In this document: positions 42,411 to 53,358 of the stretch, piece by piece
How positions within the stretch are numbered: position 1 is the first letter of the stretch
Layout of the letters: each line of letters opens with the position of its first letter
Assembly (NCBI RefSeq): GCF_003244875.1
Contig: NZ_LXXZ01000024.1
Coordinates: 1-56,065, forward strand
Length of the DNA stretch: 56,065 nt
Source: Stenotrophomonas sepilia
GTDB lineage: Bacteria > Pseudomonadota > Gammaproteobacteria > Xanthomonadales > Xanthomonadaceae
Direction: 5' to 3'
The notes under the pieces: generated by a model
What the model saw: only the letters and a program-made list of their open reading frames with translations
Told to the model about the DNA's origin: nothing
The model's database searches: none
Program-made: the position numbers and the translations under genes

Positions 42411-43148
42411 TCAGCGGCCCAGTTCGAACACCACGTCCAGGTTGACCGAGACGGTCGATTCACCCGGTGCGACCGGGGTAGCCTTGTCCATCGCCGCGCC
42501 GGCGGCCATGGTGCGCATCATCGGCATCGGGCGGAAACCGCCGTTGCTGTTTTCAGAGATGCTGACGATGCGGCGCACCTGCAGGCCCAGCGATCTGGCA
42601 TAGGTCTGGGCGCGGGCCTGGGCCTTCTTCAGGGCGGCCAGGCGGGCTTCGTCATAGACCGGTTCGGGCTGGTCGATCTCAAACTGCGGACCGTTGATCT
42701 GGTTGGCCCCCTGCGCGGCCAGCGCGTCGAGCACCTTGCCGAGCTTGGCGATGTCGCGGACCTTCAGGCTGACCGTGTTGCTGGCCTGGTAGCCGGTGAT
42801 CTTCGGTGCCTCATTGTCGGCATAGCGGTACTGCGGGTTGAGGCTGACGCCGCTGGTCTGCACGTCGCGCTCGGCGATGCCGGCGGCCTTGATCGCGGCC
42901 AGCACCTTGTCCATCTGCTGGGCGTTCTGGCGCATGGCGCTGTTGCCGTCGGCAGCCTGGGTGACCACACCGGCCGACAGGGTGGCGACGTCCGGCACGC
43001 GGGTGGCCTCGGCGTTGGCCGAGATGTTCAGCAGGGTGCCTTCGGCCGCGGCGGCGATCGACGGCGACGACGGAGCGGCATGAGCAGTCATCGAGGTTCC
43101 AAGGGCGAGGGACAGGGCAAGCAGCAGCGGGGTGGCGGTCAGGCGCAT
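42411..43148 (-). CDS. SIMPL domain (DUF541) periplasmic protein
   Basis: A 245-residue exported protein with a signal peptide (about 1-24, ending AHA) and one SIMPL domain. Characteristic segments are LNISANAEATRVPDVATLSAGV and GYQASNTVSLKVRDIAKLGKVLDAL, with a late QARAQTYARSLG helix. Relatives include E. coli YggE and BP26, associated with oxidative-stress protection and forming large rings. Precise function unknown. It is divergent from maf, with 130 bases between the two starts. Confidence 0.88.
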   Translation of the reverse strand: MRLTATPLLLALSLALGTSMTAHAAPSSPSIAAAAEGTLLNISANAEATRVPDVATLSAGVVTQAADGNSAMRQNAQQMDKVLAAIKAAGIAERDVQTSGVSLNPQYRYADNEAPKITGYQASNTVSLKVRDIAKLGKVLDALAAQGANQINGPQFEIDQPEPVYDEARLAALKKAQARAQTYARSLGLQVRRIVSISENSNGGFRPMPMMRTMAAGAAMDKATPVAPGESTVSVNLDVVFELGR

Positions 43149-43266
43149 GGGATCTCCTTGTTGTGCCGGTGAGGGTGGTGTCGTAGCGATGAACGCGCTG
43201 TGAGCCTGTTCGGGGTTGTACGCGTTCCGTAACGGGTTGCCGACGATTCAGGTGGCGGCGTCAGGT

Positions 43267-43272
43267 TATGCT
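43267..43272 (+). promoter_or_regulatory. -10 box of maf
   Basis: TATGCT ends 6 bases before the maf ATG, and no ribosome site is present in those bases. The start codon would be at or next to the transcription start. The -35 region is not recognisable. Confidence 0.5.
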
Positions 43273-43278
43273 GTGCCG

Positions 43279-43879
<601 letters not shown>

Positions 43880-43887
<8 letters not shown>

Positions 43888-45367
43888 GGAAATCCTGGTC
43901 AATGTGACCCCGCGCGAGACCCGTGTCGCGGTGATCGAAAACGGCATGCTGCAGGAACTTCACATCGAGCGCGGTTGGCGCCGTGGCGTGGTCGGCAACA
44001 TCTACAAGGGCAAGGTGCAGCGGGTCATGCCCGGCATGCAGGCCGCCTTCGTCGAAGTCGGCCTGGAGCGCGCGGCGTTCCTGCACGCCAACGACGTGGT
44101 GCGGCCGGCGCCGGTGGCCAGCGCCGACACCGAGAATACCACCCTGCCGCCGCCGGCCAGCGTGCCGATCGTCGAGCTGCTGCGTGACGGCCAGGACATC
44201 GTGGTGCAGGTGGTGAAGGACCCGATCGGCACCAAGGGCGCGCGCCTGACCACGCAGATCAGCATTCCCTCGCGCTACATGGTGCTGCTGCCGCAGTCCA
44301 AGGTGGTGGGCGTGTCGGCGCGCATCGAAGACGAAACCGAGCGCGCCCGCCTGAAGGCGCTGGTGACCGAACTGTCGGCGCAGCACGGTGGCTACGGCTA
44401 CATCGTGCGGACCAACGCCGAAGGGCAGCCGGCCGAGGCCATCGCCGAGGACATCGCCTACCTGTCGCGCGTGTGGAACGTGGTCGAGCGCCGCGGCCGC
44501 GAGGCGCCGTCGTGCAGCATCATCTATGAAGACCTGAGCCTGCCGCTGCGGTCCGTGCGCGACCTGATCCGCAAGGACGTGGACAAGGTGAAGGTGGACT
44601 CGAAGGAGACGTTCGGCCAGTTGCAGGCCTTCGTCGCCAAGTACATGCCGGTGCTGGCCGAAAAGCTGGAGCTGTATTCCGGCGACCGCCCGATCTTCGA
44701 CATGTTCGGCGTGGAAGACGAGATCGGCCGCGCGCTGGACAAGCAGGTGCCGTTGAAATCCGGTGGCTACCTGGTGATCGACCAGACCGAGGCGATGACC
44801 ACCATCGACGTCAATACCGGTTCGTTCCTCGGCCAGCGCAACCTGGAAGAGACGGTGTTCCGCACCAACCTGGAAGCGGCGCAGGCAGTGGCGCGTCAGC
44901 TGCGGCTGCGCAACCTGGGCGGCATCATCATCATCGACTTCATCGATATGGATGATGCAGAGCATCGCCGCCAGGTGCTGCGCACGCTGGAAAAGGCGCT
45001 GGCCCGCGACCATGCCAAGACCACGGTGTACGACTTCTCGCCGCTGGGCCTTGTGGAAATGACCCGCAAGCGCACGGTCGAAAGCCTGGAGCGCCAGCTG
45101 TCGGAAACCTGCCCGCAGTGCAGCGGCCGCGGCAGCATCAAGACCACCGAGACGGTGACCTACGAGATCTTCCGCGAGATTACCCGCGCCGTGCGCCAGT
45201 TCGATGCCGCGCGGCTGCTGGTCATCGCGTCGACCAAGGTGGTCGCGCGCATCACCGACGAGGAGTCCTCGGCGGTGGCTGAGCTGGAGGAATTTCTCGG
45301 CAAGAGCATCCGCTTCCAGGCGGACGAGCAGTACCTGCAGGAGCAATTCGATGTTGTTCTGCTCTGA
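43880..45367 (+). CDS. rng: Ribonuclease G
   Basis: A 495-residue RNase E/G endoribonuclease. An S1 domain lies at about 35-125 ([23 protein letters not shown]). The catalytic DNase I-like subdomain has IDVNTG and IDFIDMDD near 310-360 supplying the metal Asp residues, and the zinc-link CPQC is near 415. It lacks the long C-terminal scaffold of RNase E, so it is RNase G, which matures the 16S rRNA 5' end. It overlaps maf by 8 bases and is followed by yhdP after 30 bases. Confidence 0.96.
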
Positions 45368-45397
45368 TCCTCGCCGGCTGCGGGCCGGCGGTGGCCG

Positions 45398-48300
45398 ATG
45401 AGCGCGCCGCCGCGCCTGCGACTGCGAAGGATCCGCCGTCATTTCATTGCCGCCTGTGCGGTGGGCCTGGTCGGGCTTGCACTGCTGGTGGGCACCTTCA
45501 GCCAACTGCTACCGCTGGCCGAGCGTCATCCCGACAGGATCGCCGCCTGGCTGAGCGAGCGGGCTGGCCAGCCGGTGCGTTTTGACCAGCTGCAGACGAC
45601 CTGGACCCGTCGTGGCCCGCTGCTGCAGCTGAAGGGCCTGCGCATCGGTGCCGGGCAGGGCCTGGCGATCGGTGAGGCCGAGGTGCTGGTATCGATGTAC
45701 AGCGGGCTGCTGCCCGGGCGCTCGTTGACCGAACTGCGCCTGCGTGGCCTGGCCCTGGACCTGCAGCAGGGCGACGACGGACGCTGGTCGGTGCGCGGGC
45801 TGCCGCAATCCGACAACGGGGGGGATCCGCTGGATGCGTTGCGCCGGCTCGGCGAGCTGCAGGTGATCGGCGGCCGCCTGGGCGTGCACGCGCCGGGGAT
45901 CGGCATCGACACCACGCTGCCGCGCATCGACCTGCGCATGCGGGTCAATGGTGATCGCCTGCGCGTGGGTGTACGCGCCTGGGCCGATGCGCAAGCGCTG
46001 CCGCTGACGGCGGTACTGGACGTGGACCGTGCGCGCGGCAACGGCCAGGCCTGGCTCGGCGCCGACCCGGTCGATTTCCATGCCTGGTCGCCCTTGCTGG
46101 CGGCCGGCGGCGTGCGCCTCCGCGAGGGCAAGGGCGAGCTGAACCTGTGGCTGACCCTGCGTGATTTCGCGCCGGTCGCGCTGACCACCGATTCGGACCT
46201 GCGGGACGTGCGCGTCGACGGTGCACCGCTGCCCGGCGTGGCAGCGCCGCAGCTGCAGCTGCAGCGGCTGCAGGCCCGCCTGCGCTGGCAGCGCCAGGCC
46301 GATGGCTGGGCGTTGCAGGTGCCGCGCCTGCGCCTGAAGACCGAAGATGGCGCACAGCAGCTCGATGGCCTGCAGCTGCAGATCGGCAAGCAGCTGCGGG
46401 TGAACGCCGGTGCGGTGCAGGCCGGCACCGCGCTGCGAGGGCTGGCCCTGAGCAATCTCCTTGAACCGGGTCTGCGGCGCTGGCTGTTCCTGTCCAGGCC
46501 GCAGTTGGAGATGCGCCGATTGCAGTTGGCCGGCGAGCGTGATGGCCCGTTGCGGGCACAGGGCGAACTGCAGTCACTGGGCTTTGCCAGCGTCGGCAAT
46601 TCTCCGGGCCTGCGCGGCCTCGGGGGGCGTTTCGAAGGCGATGCCGATGGCTTCAGCCTGCAGCTGCAGCCGCAACGGCAGCTGCAGTTCGATTGGCCGA
46701 CCGGCTTTGGCGTGCGGCATGACCTGCATCTGGCCGGACAGATCGTGGGGTGGCGCGACGAGGGCGGCGGTTGGCGGATCGGAACGCCGGCGATGCGCGT
46801 GGAGGGCACCGACTACGCGGCCGACGTGCGCGGCGGCGTCTGGTTCCAGGGCGACGGCACGCGGCCGTGGCTGCAGCTGGCCGCCAAGCTGGACGACGTG
46901 CCGATGACGGCAGCCAAGCGCTTCTGGATCCACTCCAAGATGAGCAAGGGCGCCACCGACTGGCTGGACATGGCACTGGCCGGCGGCCAGGTGCGTGGTG
47001 GTGTCGGCCTGGTCACCGGTGACCTGGACGACTGGCCGTTCGACAACAACGATGGCCGCTTCGAGGCCACCGGCCACATCAGCAATGGCGACATCCGCTT
47101 CCAGCACGATTGGCCGCTGATGCGCCAGGTCGATGCCGATATCGCCTTCATCGGCCCCGGCTTCGAGATGCGTGGACGTGGCGACCTGGCGGGCGTGGCG
47201 GTGCAGAAATTCGAAGCCGGCATTCCGGACTTCGGCCACCAGCCGCTGTACGTGCGCGCCGACGCGCCGAGCGAGGCCGGCAAGCTGCTGGCGATGCTGC
47301 GCCAGAGCCCGTTGCACAAGGACTATGGCGATACCCTGGACAACCTGGTCGCCAGTGGTCCGGCACATGTGACTTTCGATCTGCTGCAGCCGCTGCACCA
47401 CGATGAAGGCGGTGGTCATCTGCAGGGGACGGTCGACTTGACCGGCGTGAAGCTGGTCGACAAGCGCTTCCAGCTGGCCTTCGACAACATGCGAGGGCAG
47501 GCGCGCTACAGCAATGGCGGCTTCGGCGCCGACGAACTGGCGGTGCGCCACCTCGGCCAGGATGGCCGCCTGAGCCTGCGCGCTGGCGGCTACGTGCACG
47601 ACAGCACGCAGGCCTTCGAATCGAAGCTGACGGCGCATCTTGATGCGGGCGTACTGATCGACCGCGCACCGGAAATGGCCTGGCTCAAGCCCTACATCAC
47701 CGGCACTTCAGCGTGGACCATCGCGGTCAACCTGCCCAAGGTGGCCCCGGGGGCGCCCGCGCCGCCGAGTGAACTGCGGTTGAGTTCGGATCTGGTCGGC
47801 ACGCGGCTGGACCTGCCGGCACCGCTGGACAAGCCGGCCGCCGAAGCGCTGGCGACCACGGTGGCCGCGCAGTTGCCGATGGGCGCCGGCCGCATCGATG
47901 TGGCCTTCGGCCAGCGCCTGGCCCTGGCCGCACGCAGCCACAACAACCAGACCGGCGTGCAGGTCACGTTGGGCAGTGATCATGTTGATCGTGAGCCGCC
48001 GCCGAGCGGGCTGACGGTCAATGGCCGCAGCGCGACCCTGGATGCGCTGGAGTGGATCGGCCTGGCGCGGGGCGGCGGTGACGACGATGCGATGCCGCTG
48101 CGAGCGGTGGACGTCCAGGTCGGCCAGTTGAAGCTGATCGGCGGCGTGTTCGAGCAGACCCGGCTGCAGCTGCACCCGGGTCCACAGGCACTGGATGTGC
48201 GCCTGGACGGCCCGTCGCTGGCCGGACGCCTGACCGTCCCCAATGCGGACGGTGGCACGATCAGTGGCCAGCTTGACCGCGTGCACTGGCAGTCACTGCC

Positions 48301-49255
48301 GGCGGCACCGGGTGCGCCGGCTGCACCGGCGCGGGTACAGGCCGGTGCCAACGACATGGACCCGGCCAAGCTGCCGCCGTTCGCGCTGGACATTGCCGAC
48401 CTGAAGTTCGGCAAGGTGGTGCTGGGCCAGGCGGTGCTGCGCACGCGGCCGCTGGCCAACGGCCTGAACGTGGATGAGCTGCGTTTCCGTGCGCCGGACC
48501 AGGAGATCGACATCAGCGGTCGCTGGCTGGGCCGGACCGGCGGTGCCCGTACCGAGTTGACCGCACAGGTGCGCAGTGAGGATCTGGGTGGGTTGATGCA
48601 GAATCTTGATTACGGTGGCCAGTTGCGCGGCGGTTCCGGCCAGGCGCAGTTGCAGGCCTCGTGGAGCGGAGGCCCGTCGGACTTCCAGCTGGGCAATCTG
48701 CAGGGCAGCCTCGACCTGCACGCGCGCAATGGCCAGCTGCTGGAGCTGGAGCCAGGCGCCGGCCGCGTGCTGGGCCTGCTCAGCGTCGCGCAGCTGCCGC
48801 GGCGCCTGATGTTCGACTTCCGCGACTTCTTCTCCAAGGGCTTCGCGTTCAACCAGATCGACGGCAGCATGCAGTTCGGCCAGGGCATGGCGCGCACCGA
48901 CAAGGTGCTGATCGAAGGCCCGGCGGCCAACATCACCATCCGTGGCCAGGCCGACCTGCGCAACCAGCGGTTCGACCAGACCATCGACGTCAACCCGCGC
49001 GCGGGCAACCTGCTGACCGTGGTCGGTGCGGTGGCCGGCGGCCCGGTGGGGGCCGCGCTGGGCGCGGCCACCAATGCGGTATTGTCCAAGCCGCTGGGCG
49101 AGATTGGCGCCCGAACCTACAAGGTGACCGGTCCATGGAAGGAACCTAAGGTGGAAGTGATCGAGCGCAGCCGCGACAAGACCCCATCACCGCCCGAGCC
49201 GGCGTCTGCACCGGCCATTCCGCCGACCGTCACCGACCTGCCGCGCTCGCGCTGA
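45398..49255 (+). CDS. yhdP: YhdP family AsmA-like lipid transport protein
   Basis: A 1285-residue envelope protein, close to the roughly 1266 of E. coli YhdP. One N-terminal membrane anchor (about 15-38) is followed by a very long periplasmic beta-rich region (DUF3971/AsmA-like) with repeated short strands, and a C-terminal portion with LPRRLMFDFRDFFSKGFAFNQIDG and GNLLTVVGAVAGGPVGAALG. Such proteins form bridge-like grooves that carry phospholipid to the outer membrane, alongside TamB and YdbH. A Pro-rich tail closes the protein. It is in the conserved rng-yhdP-tldD order. Confidence 0.93.
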   Translation: MSAPPRLRLRRIRRHFIAACAVGLVGLALLVGTFSQLLPLAERHPDRIAAWLSERAGQPVRFDQLQTTWTRRGPLLQLKGLRIGAGQGLAIGEAEVLVSMYSGLLPGRSLTELRLRGLALDLQQGDDGRWSVRGLPQSDNGGDPLDALRRLGELQVIGGRLGVHAPGIGIDTTLPRIDLRMRVNGDRLRVGVRAWADAQALPLTAVLDVDRARGNGQAWLGADPVDFHAWSPLLAAGGVRLREGKGELNLWLTLRDFAPVALTTDSDLRDVRVDGAPLPGVAAPQLQLQRLQARLRWQRQADGWALQVPRLRLKTEDGAQQLDGLQLQIGKQLRVNAGAVQAGTALRGLALSNLLEPGLRRWLFLSRPQLEMRRLQLAGERDGPLRAQGELQSLGFASVGNSPGLRGLGGRFEGDADGFSLQLQPQRQLQFDWPTGFGVRHDLHLAGQIVGWRDEGGGWRIGTPAMRVEGTDYAADVRGGVWFQGDGTRPWLQLAAKLDDVPMTAAKRFWIHSKMSKGATDWLDMALAGGQVRGGVGLVTGDLDDWPFDNNDGRFEATGHISNGDIRFQHDWPLMRQVDADIAFIGPGFEMRGRGDLAGVAVQKFEAGIPDFGHQPLYVRADAPSEAGKLLAMLRQSPLHKDYGDTLDNLVASGPAHVTFDLLQPLHHDEGGGHLQGTVDLTGVKLVDKRFQLAFDNMRGQARYSNGGFGADELAVRHLGQDGRLSLRAGGYVHDSTQAFESKLTAHLDAGVLIDRAPEMAWLKPYITGTSAWTIAVNLPKVAPGAPAPPSELRLSSDLVGTRLDLPAPLDKPAAEALATTVAAQLPMGAGRIDVAFGQRLALAARSHNNQTGVQVTLGSDHVDREPPPSGLTVNGRSATLDALEWIGLARGGGDDDAMPLRAVDVQVGQLKLIGGVFEQTRLQLHPGPQALDVRLDGPSLAGRLTVPNADGGTISGQLDRVHWQSLPAAPGAPAAPARVQAGANDMDPAKLPPFALDIADLKFGKVVLGQAVLRTRPLANGLNVDELRFRAPDQEIDISGRWLGRTGGARTELTAQVRSEDLGGLMQNLDYGGQLRGGSGQAQLQASWSGGPSDFQLGNLQGSLDLHARNGQLLELEPGAGRVLGLLSVAQLPRRLMFDFRDFFSKGFAFNQIDGSMQFGQGMARTDKVLIEGPAANITIRGQADLRNQRFDQTIDVNPRAGNLLTVVGAVAGGPVGAALGAATNAVLSKPLGEIGARTYKVTGPWKEPKVEVIERSRDKTPSPPEPASAPAIPPTVTDLPRSR

Positions 49256-49313
49256 GCGCGGTTCCCTGTTCACGGGGCTTGCCTGAGCGCCCCCGCACCC
49301 CCAGATCGAGACC

Positions 49314-50759
49314 ATGACTGATATCGCCCTGACGCTTGCCCAAGACCGCCTGCTGCGCCCCGGCGGCCTGGATACCGCTGGCCTGGAGCGCACCTTCGGC
49401 CAGTTGCTCGGCCCCGGTGTCGACTTCGGTGACCTTTATTTCCAGCACGCCCGCCGCGAGAGCTGGAGCGTGGAAGACGGCATCGTCAAGGACGGTGCCC
49501 ATTCCATCGAGCAGGGCGTGGGCGTACGTGCGATTTCCGGCGAGAAGACCGGATTTGCGTACTCCGATGACATCCATGCCGACGCGCTGCTGGCGGCGGC
49601 GCAGTCGGCGCGCGCGATCTCGCGTGAGGGCGGTGCGCAGTCCGGGCGATCGCTGCTGCGCGGCAATGCGCGTGCACTGTACCCGGCGCTGGACCCGATC
49701 GATGGTATCGGCAACGAAGCCAAGGTCGAGGTGCTCAAGCGCCTGGATGGTTACCTGCGTGCCGCCGACCCGCGCGTGAAGCAGGTGATGGTGAGCCTGT
49801 CCGGCGGCGTCGATACGGTGCTGATCGCCCGCAGCGACGGTGTGCTGGCGGCCGATGTGCGTCCGCTGGTACGCCTGAATGTGCAGGTGATCGTCGAGCA
49901 CAACGGCCGTCGCGAGTCCGGCTATGCCGGGGGCGGTGGCCGCTATGGCTACGAAGACCTGTTTGCCAGCGGCCGCCCCGAAGCCCTCGCCCAGGAAGCG
50001 CTGCGCCAGGCGCTGGTGAACCTGGAAGCGGTGCCGGCGCCGGCCGGCATGATGCCGGTGGTGCTCGGCCCGGGTTGGCCGGGCGTGCTGCTGCACGAAG
50101 CGGTCGGCCACGGCCTGGAAGGCGACTTCAACCGCAAGGGCACCAGCGTCTACGCCGGCCGCATCGGCGAGCGTGTGGCGGCACCGGGGGTGACCATCGT
50201 CGACGACGGCACCCTCGACGGCCGCCGCGGTTCGTTGAACATCGACGACGAAGGCCACCCCAGCCAGTGCACCCCGCTGATCGAGGACGGCATCCTGGTC
50301 GGCTACATGCAGGACAGCCTCAATGCGCGGCTGATGGGCATGGCCCCGACCGGCAACGGGCGCCGTGAATCGTTCGCGCACCTGACCATGCCACGCATGA
50401 CCAACACCTACATGCGCGCCGGCGAGCACGACCCGCAGGAGATGATCCGTTCGGTGAAGAAGGGCCTGTACGCGGTCAACTTCGGCGGTGGCCAGGTCGA
50501 CATCACCAATGGCAAGTACGTGTTCTCGGCCACCGAGGCCTACCTGATCGAGGACGGCCGCATCACCACGCCGGTGAAGGGCGCGACCCTGATCGGCAAC
50601 GGCCCGGAAACCATGCAGAAGGTGCGCATGGTCGGCAATGACCTGGCCCTGGACGAGGGCGTGGGCATCTGCGGCAAGGACGGGCAGAGTGTGCCCGTGG
50701 GTGTCGGCCAGCCCTCGCTGTTGATCGAGGGCATCACCGTCGGCGGTACCCAGGCCTGA
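49314..50759 (+). CDS. tldD: Metalloprotease TldD
   Basis: A 481-residue catalytic subunit of the TldD/TldE protease. The zinc motif HExxxH is HEAVGH at 261-266, and a late Cys in GICGKDGQ supplies the third ligand. It acts with PmbA (TldE), encoded at 51457, to process peptides such as microcin precursors and CcdA. The two genes are separated only by the oppositely oriented darP. Start at 49314 fits the family N terminus. Confidence 0.96.
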   Translation: MTDIALTLAQDRLLRPGGLDTAGLERTFGQLLGPGVDFGDLYFQHARRESWSVEDGIVKDGAHSIEQGVGVRAISGEKTGFAYSDDIHADALLAAAQSARAISREGGAQSGRSLLRGNARALYPALDPIDGIGNEAKVEVLKRLDGYLRAADPRVKQVMVSLSGGVDTVLIARSDGVLAADVRPLVRLNVQVIVEHNGRRESGYAGGGGRYGYEDLFASGRPEALAQEALRQALVNLEAVPAPAGMMPVVLGPGWPGVLLHEAVGHGLEGDFNRKGTSVYAGRIGERVAAPGVTIVDDGTLDGRRGSLNIDDEGHPSQCTPLIEDGILVGYMQDSLNARLMGMAPTGNGRRESFAHLTMPRMTNTYMRAGEHDPQEMIRSVKKGLYAVNFGGGQVDITNGKYVFSATEAYLIEDGRITTPVKGATLIGNGPETMQKVRMVGNDLALDEGVGICGKDGQSVPVGVGQPSLLIEGITVGGTQA

Positions 50760-50800
50760 GCGTGGCGATGGCCACAGCAACCGCCCGGGCCGACGGGGAC

Positions 50801-51388
50801 TCAGTCCTCGTCGGCCTCGCCGGTCCCGATGTGGTCGGCGTCTTCGGCGCCGGCCTTCAGGCCCAGCGCGGCTGGCAGCATCAGGCCGCGCAGCACCTGG
50901 AAGATCTCGCGGTAAGCGCGCGGCGGCTTGTTCCTGGCCTTCTCGGCCTGCGCGTTGCGTACCAGCGTGCGCAGCTGCTGGCGGTCGGCCTGCGGATAGT
51001 CATCGAGCAGAGCGGCCAGCGCCTTGTCTCCCTCGGCCAGCAGGCGGTCGCGCCAGTCTTCCACACGGTGCATCATCGCCACTTCGCGGCGGCCGGTTTC
51101 GCTGTTGGCGTCGAGCGCATCGCGGATCGCATCCAGCGTGGCCTCTTCTTCGCGGCGCATGTGCTTGGCCAGGAACGCCAGTTGGCGCTTGTGGGCGATG
51201 TGGGCGGTGATGCGCTTGCACTCGGCGATGTGCGGCAGCAGGTCTTCCGGAATCGGCAGGCGCGCCAGCTGGGCCGGGGTCAGCGACACCAGCTTCTCAC
51301 CCAGGGCCAGCACGTCGAGTGCATCGCGCCGGTTCTGGCTGCGGCTCTTGTCGTGGAATTCACCGGTTTCTTCGTCGCGTCCGCGCAT
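50801..51388 (-). CDS. darP: Ribosome assembly protein DarP (YjgA, DUF615)
   Basis: A 195-residue helical protein of the DUF615 family, a late 50S assembly factor in E. coli. Family segments include [21 protein letters not shown] near the N terminus, [19 protein letters not shown], and [17 protein letters not shown] near the C terminus. The start at 51388 has AGGTAGGG upstream. A canonical terminator structure sits in the leader only 18 bases before the start codon. It is convergent with tldD and divergent from pmbA. Confidence 0.95.
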   Translation of the reverse strand: MRGRDEETGEFHDKSRSQNRRDALDVLALGEKLVSLTPAQLARLPIPEDLLPHIAECKRITAHIAHKRQLAFLAKHMRREEEATLDAIRDALDANSETGRREVAMMHRVEDWRDRLLAEGDKALAALLDDYPQADRQQLRTLVRNAQAEKARNKPPRAYREIFQVLRGLMLPAALGLKAGAEDADHIGTGEADED

Positions 51389-51405
51389 CGTCCCTACCTG
51401 ATTTC

Positions 51406-51434
51406 AAAAAAAGTCGCCCGGCGTGATGCCGGGC
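51406..51434 (-). terminator. Intrinsic terminator in the darP leader
   Basis: On the minus strand, GCCCGGC (51434-51428) pairs with GCCGGGC (51422-51416) around ATCAC; after GAC comes a run of seven T (51412-51406). It lies 18 bases upstream of the darP ATG. No minus-strand gene lies upstream for it to terminate, so it can only stop transcripts heading into darP. Confidence 0.8.
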
Positions 51435-51456
51435 CCAACCCGTACAGGATAAAGCA

Positions 51457-52824
51457 TTGAACGTGATCGCCCCTGAAGTGGCCGTCGGCGACGACAGCCT
51501 GGCCCGGCTGGAACGGCTGGCCGACCTCTCCCAGCAGCTGCTCGACCGCGCCCGCGCGCTGGGCGCCAGCCAGGCCGAGGTCAGCTGCAGCGAGGACCGC
51601 GGCCTGGAGGTCAATGTCCGCCTCGGCGAGGTCGAGACCGTGCAGTCCACCCGTGACCGTGGCATCGCCGTGACCGTCTATTTCGGGCAGCGCAAGGGCA
51701 GTGCCAGCACTGGCGACCTGAACGAGGCCAGCCTGGCCGCTACGGTCGAGCAGGCCTGCGCGATCGCACGGCATACCGAGGATGACCCGGCCGCCGGCCT
51801 GGCCGAGGCCGCACTGATGGCCACCGACTTCCCGGACCTGGATGGCTGGCACCCGTGGGCGCTGCAGGCCGATGAGGCGGTGGACCTGGCGCTGGCCTGC
51901 GAGGCCGCTGGCCGCGAGGCCGATGCGCAGATCCGCAATTCCGATGGCGCTTCCGTGTCGAGCATGCAGAGCCTGTCGGTGTACGCCAATTCGCATGGCT
52001 TCTTCGGCCGTGAGCGCGGCACCCACCATTCGATCGGTTGCGCGCTGATCGCCGGGCGGGGCGACGGCATGCAGCGCGATGGCTGGTACACCAGCGCGCT
52101 GGCGCAGGGGGACCTGGAAGACGTGGGCCTGGTCGGCCGTCGCGCCGCCGAGCGCACCATCGCCCGCCTGCAGCCGCGTTCGTTGGCCACTGGCAGCATG
52201 CCGGTGCTGTTCGCCCCGGAAGTAGCGCGCAGCCTGGTTGGCCACCTGCTGTCGGCAGTGTCCGGCGGCGCCTTGTACCGCCAGGCCAGTTTCCTGCTGG
52301 ACAGCGTCGGCCAGCGCCTGTTCCCGGAGTGGATGCAGATTGACGAACTGCCGCACCTGCGCCGCGGCCTGCGCTCAGCCGCCTTCGACGGCGACGGCGT
52401 GGCCACCCGTGCTTCGGCGCTGGTCCGTGACGGCGTGCTGCAGCGCTATGTGCTGGGCAGCTATTCGGCGCGCAAGCTGGGCCTGCAGACCACCGCCAAT
52501 GCTGGCGGCGTGCACAACCTGCAGCTGGCGGCCAATGCCGGCTCGCTCGAAGAGATCGCCCGGCAGATGGGTGACGGCCTGCTGGTGACCGAGCTGATGG
52601 GGCAGGGTGTGAACGGGGTGACCGGCGACTATTCGCGCGGCGCCGGCGGCTTCCGTGTCGAGAACGGCGAGATCCAGTACCCGGTGGACGGCATCACCAT
52701 CGCCGGCAACCTGCGCGAGATGTTCAGCAGCATCGAGGCGGTCGGCAGCGACGTCGACCCGCGCTCGCACATCCGGACCGGCTCGATCCTGCTGGGGCGG
52801 ATGACCATTGCCGGTAATGATTGA
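51457..52824 (+). CDS. pmbA: Metalloprotease accessory subunit PmbA (TldE)
   Basis: A 455-residue TldD/PmbA family protein lacking the HExxxH zinc motif, as expected for the non-catalytic TldE partner. Family segments are GASQAEVSCSEDRGLEVNVRLGEVE near 30, NSHGFFGRERGTHHS near 170, and GVNGVTGDYSRGAGGFRVENGEI near 385. The start is TTG at 51457, with AGGATAAAG upstream as ribosome site; no better start exists. Its promoter region overlaps the darP leader. Confidence 0.95.
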   Translation: MNVIAPEVAVGDDSLARLERLADLSQQLLDRARALGASQAEVSCSEDRGLEVNVRLGEVETVQSTRDRGIAVTVYFGQRKGSASTGDLNEASLAATVEQACAIARHTEDDPAAGLAEAALMATDFPDLDGWHPWALQADEAVDLALACEAAGREADAQIRNSDGASVSSMQSLSVYANSHGFFGRERGTHHSIGCALIAGRGDGMQRDGWYTSALAQGDLEDVGLVGRRAAERTIARLQPRSLATGSMPVLFAPEVARSLVGHLLSAVSGGALYRQASFLLDSVGQRLFPEWMQIDELPHLRRGLRSAAFDGDGVATRASALVRDGVLQRYVLGSYSARKLGLQTTANAGGVHNLQLAANAGSLEEIARQMGDGLLVTELMGQGVNGVTGDYSRGAGGFRVENGEIQYPVDGITIAGNLREMFSSIEAVGSDVDPRSHIRTGSILLGRMTIAGND

Positions 52825-52911
52825 TGGCATCGATGGCGTAAGCTATGCCCGCCTGACGCATCCAGCTTGGTGCTGGTGGGTCAAGACCACCCAATGAAAA
52901 GGAGTTTTGTC

Positions 52912-53283
52912 GTGAGTGAATTCGATAACGTCCCGCCGCCGCCGGCAACCACCAATGCCCCGGCCGACCAGCGCACGATGGCGCTGGCCGCGCACCTGCT
53001 GGGCATCTTCACCTGGTTCATCGGCCCGCTGATCATCTGGCTGATCAACAAGGATGACGCCAGCAAGTCCTTCGTGACAGACCAGGCCAAGGAAGCGCTG
53101 AACTTCCAGATCACCATCACCATTGCGATGCTGATCTGCATCGTGCTGACCATCGTGATCATCGGCGGCATCCTGGCGCCGATCGTCGGCATCCTGAACC
53201 TGGTGTTCTGCATCATCGCCGCTGTGAAGGCCAACAACGGCGAAGCCTACCGCTACCCGTTCGCGCTGCGCCTGGTCAAGTAA
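52912..53283 (+). CDS. DUF4870 family small membrane protein
   Basis: A 123-residue membrane protein with about three hydrophobic helices (roughly 20-45, 63-92 and 90-108). The family segments are HLLGIFTWFIGPLIIWLI and FVTDQAKEALNFQITITI. Function unknown; members resemble Tic20-like proteins. The start is GTG at 52912 because AAGGAG lies 7 bases upstream; an ATG at 52894 would add six residues but leaves no ribosome site. A very strong terminator follows. Confidence 0.87.
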   Translation: MSEFDNVPPPPATTNAPADQRTMALAAHLLGIFTWFIGPLIIWLINKDDASKSFVTDQAKEALNFQITITIAMLICIVLTIVIIGGILAPIVGILNLVFCIIAAVKANNGEAYRYPFALRLVK

Positions 53284-53299
53284 TACCGTCTGCGTGCGC

Positions 53300-53336
53300 A
53301 AACAGGAACGCCCGGCATTGCCGGGCGTTCCTGTTT
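53300..53336. terminator. Bidirectional terminator between DUF4870 gene and ispA
   Basis: A perfect 17-bp stem (53300-53316 with 53320-53336) around ATT, with AAA on one side and TTT on the other. It lies between two convergent genes and can terminate both. Confidence 0.9.
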
Positions 53337-53358
53337 GGCGCCAACGTCACGCCAGCGA

